Source of the DNA: JAHEGP01 sp963792875
GTDB lineage: Bacteria; Pseudomonadota; Gammaproteobacteria; Pseudomonadales; JAHEGP01
Assembly (NCBI GenBank): GCA_963792875.1
Contig: CAWBXV010000002.1
Span: 248,001 to 312,000 of the forward strand
Direction: 5' to 3'
DNA: 64,000 nt
The notes under the pieces were generated by a model. It was not told where the DNA came from and did no database searches. It saw only the letters and a list, made by a program, of their open reading frames with translations. Positions 63,318 through 64,000 of the stretch are shown here, in pieces. A program made the position numbers and the translations under genes. Within the stretch, counting starts at the first letter, position 1; every line of letters begins with the position of its first letter.

Positions 63318-64000
63318 TCAGCTTGCTTGCGCGGTGTCATTCGCCAACTCCAGCAGGTGCTCCACACCAACCGGCTCCTGCTGCAACAGCGGCACGACCG
63401 CGAAGCGCCTGGCAAGCCGGGTAGCCACCGCATCAATTTCCCGCAGTTCGTTCAGTGCGCGCTGCCGAAGCAGCGGCGAGCGCGGATGCGCCTTGGCGAC
63501 GCTGTTATTGACCACCCATGCCCACGGCTCGATGCCCGCGCGACGCAGGTCCGCCTGCAGGCTCGCGGCCTCCAGCACGGGGGTGGTTTCCGCCAGGACA
63601 ACGAGCAGCACCTTGGTCTGCTTCGGGTCCCGCAGCTGCATCATCGGCGTCGTATAGCGAAGACCGCTACCACCCATCTGCCGCGTGACCTCGCGATGAT
63701 AGGCACCGGTTGCATCCAGCAGGAGCAGGGTATGGCCTGTCGGCGCGGTGTCCATCACCACGAACTTCCTGCCCGCCTCACGGATGATTCTGGAGAAGGC
63801 TTGAAACACGGCAATTTCCTCCGTGCAGGGCGAGCGTAAGTCCTCTTCCAGCAGCGCCCGTCCTGCGGCATCGAGCTGAGCGCCCTTGGTGTCCAGTACA
63901 TGTTGCCTGTAGCGCTCTGTTTCCTCATGCGGATCGATGCGGCTGACCGTCAGATTGGCGAGCGAACCTGCCAGCGTGTCGGCCAGGTGCGCGGCCGGAT
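63318..64000 (-). CDS. arsA: ArsA/GET3-type anion-transporting ATPase, cut by the window edge
   Basis: The C-terminal 227 residues or so are present; the frame runs off the right edge. The visible part starts within DPAAHLADTLAGSL (the A-motif region after Walker A of the ArsA family), followed by RSPCTEEIAVFQAFSRII with a conserved Cys, VVMDTAPTGHTLLLLDATG (the ArsA signature DTAPTGHTLRLL) and VVNNSVA (A-loop). ArsA drives arsenite export with ArsB; some family members are GET3-like targeting ATPases. No other ars gene is visible, so the arsenite role is tentative. If this is the second half of a double ATPase, the first half is outside. Confidence 0.88.
   Translation of the reverse strand, partial: PAAHLADTLAGSLANLTVSRIDPHEETERYRQHVLDTKGAQLDAAGRALLEEDLRSPCTEEIAVFQAFSRIIREAGRKFVVMDTAPTGHTLLLLDATGAYHREVTRQMGGSGLRYTTPMMQLRDPKQTKVLLVVLAETTPVLEAASLQADLRRAGIEPWAWVVNNSVAKAHPRSPLLRQRALNELREIDAVATRLARRFAVVPLLQQEPVGVEHLLELANDTAQAS

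Overview
The window is a 64 kb chromosomal segment of a Gram-negative gammaproteobacterium. The gene order dksA-gluQ-cbrX-cbrA-cbrB-(sRNA)-pcnB-folK-panB-panC, then acs, then pnp-rpsO-truB-rbfA-infB-nusA-rimP-tRNA-fMet-tRNA-Leu-secG-tpiA-glmM-folP-ftsH-rlmE-yhbY-greA-carB-carA-dapB-dnaJ-dnaK-grpE-hrcA-recN-fur-bamE-rnfH-smpB is, as I recall it, essentially the order found in Pseudomonas. The accessory genes (a cytochrome P450, an RND pump pair, a Ddn-type nitroreductase-like protein, HAD-UbiA) and the high-GC sequence suggest a Pseudomonadales/Cellvibrionales-type marine relative such as Halieaceae rather than Pseudomonas itself. The lineage is an inference; there is no rRNA here. I see no insertion sequence, prophage or CRISPR array.

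Layout. 1-4.2 kb: a cut-off unknown gene, cysE overlapping an M15 peptidase gene, a lone cyclic-nucleotide-binding domain, an RssA-type patatin and a small Rieske protein. 4.2-16.3 kb: an aminotransferase, dksA, gluQ, the CbrX/CbrA/CbrB carbon-nitrogen signalling module, then pcnB-folK-panB and panC. 16.6-18.6 kb: acs, ending in a strong bidirectional terminator shared with pnp. 18.6-34.4 kb (minus strand): the transcription/translation block pnp to rimP, two tRNAs, secG, tpiA, glmM, folP, ftsH and rlmE. 34.4-47.4 kb: yhbY, greA-carB-carA, an HD-GYP protein, dapB, and the dnaJ-dnaK-grpE-hrcA chaperone cluster. 47.5-51.1 kb: recN, fur, bamE, rnfH, smpB. 51.1-64 kb: accessory region with P450, RND pump and adaptor, YdcF-like protein, HAD-UbiA fusion, nitroreductase-like protein, 3-methyladenine glycosylase, CDGSH protein, Na/Ca exchanger and an ArsA-type ATPase cut by the window edge.

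The most interesting signal is the 528-bp gap between cbrB and pcnB. It holds a near-consensus sigma-54 promoter, upstream GTTACC/GGTAAC half-sites that could bind CbrB, and a predicted short transcript that begins with long AAN-triplet repeats, the motif bound by Hfq/Crc. This looks like a compact counterpart of Pseudomonas CrcZ at the same locus. Other regulatory signals read directly are a candidate attenuator with a 22-codon leader ORF before carA, sigma-32 type promoters before grpE and dnaK without a CIRCE element, an SOS box on the recN promoter, an 11-bp-arm palindrome on the dksA promoter, a promoter that would make smpB mRNA leaderless, and an initiator tRNA with an unusual U1:U72 mismatch.
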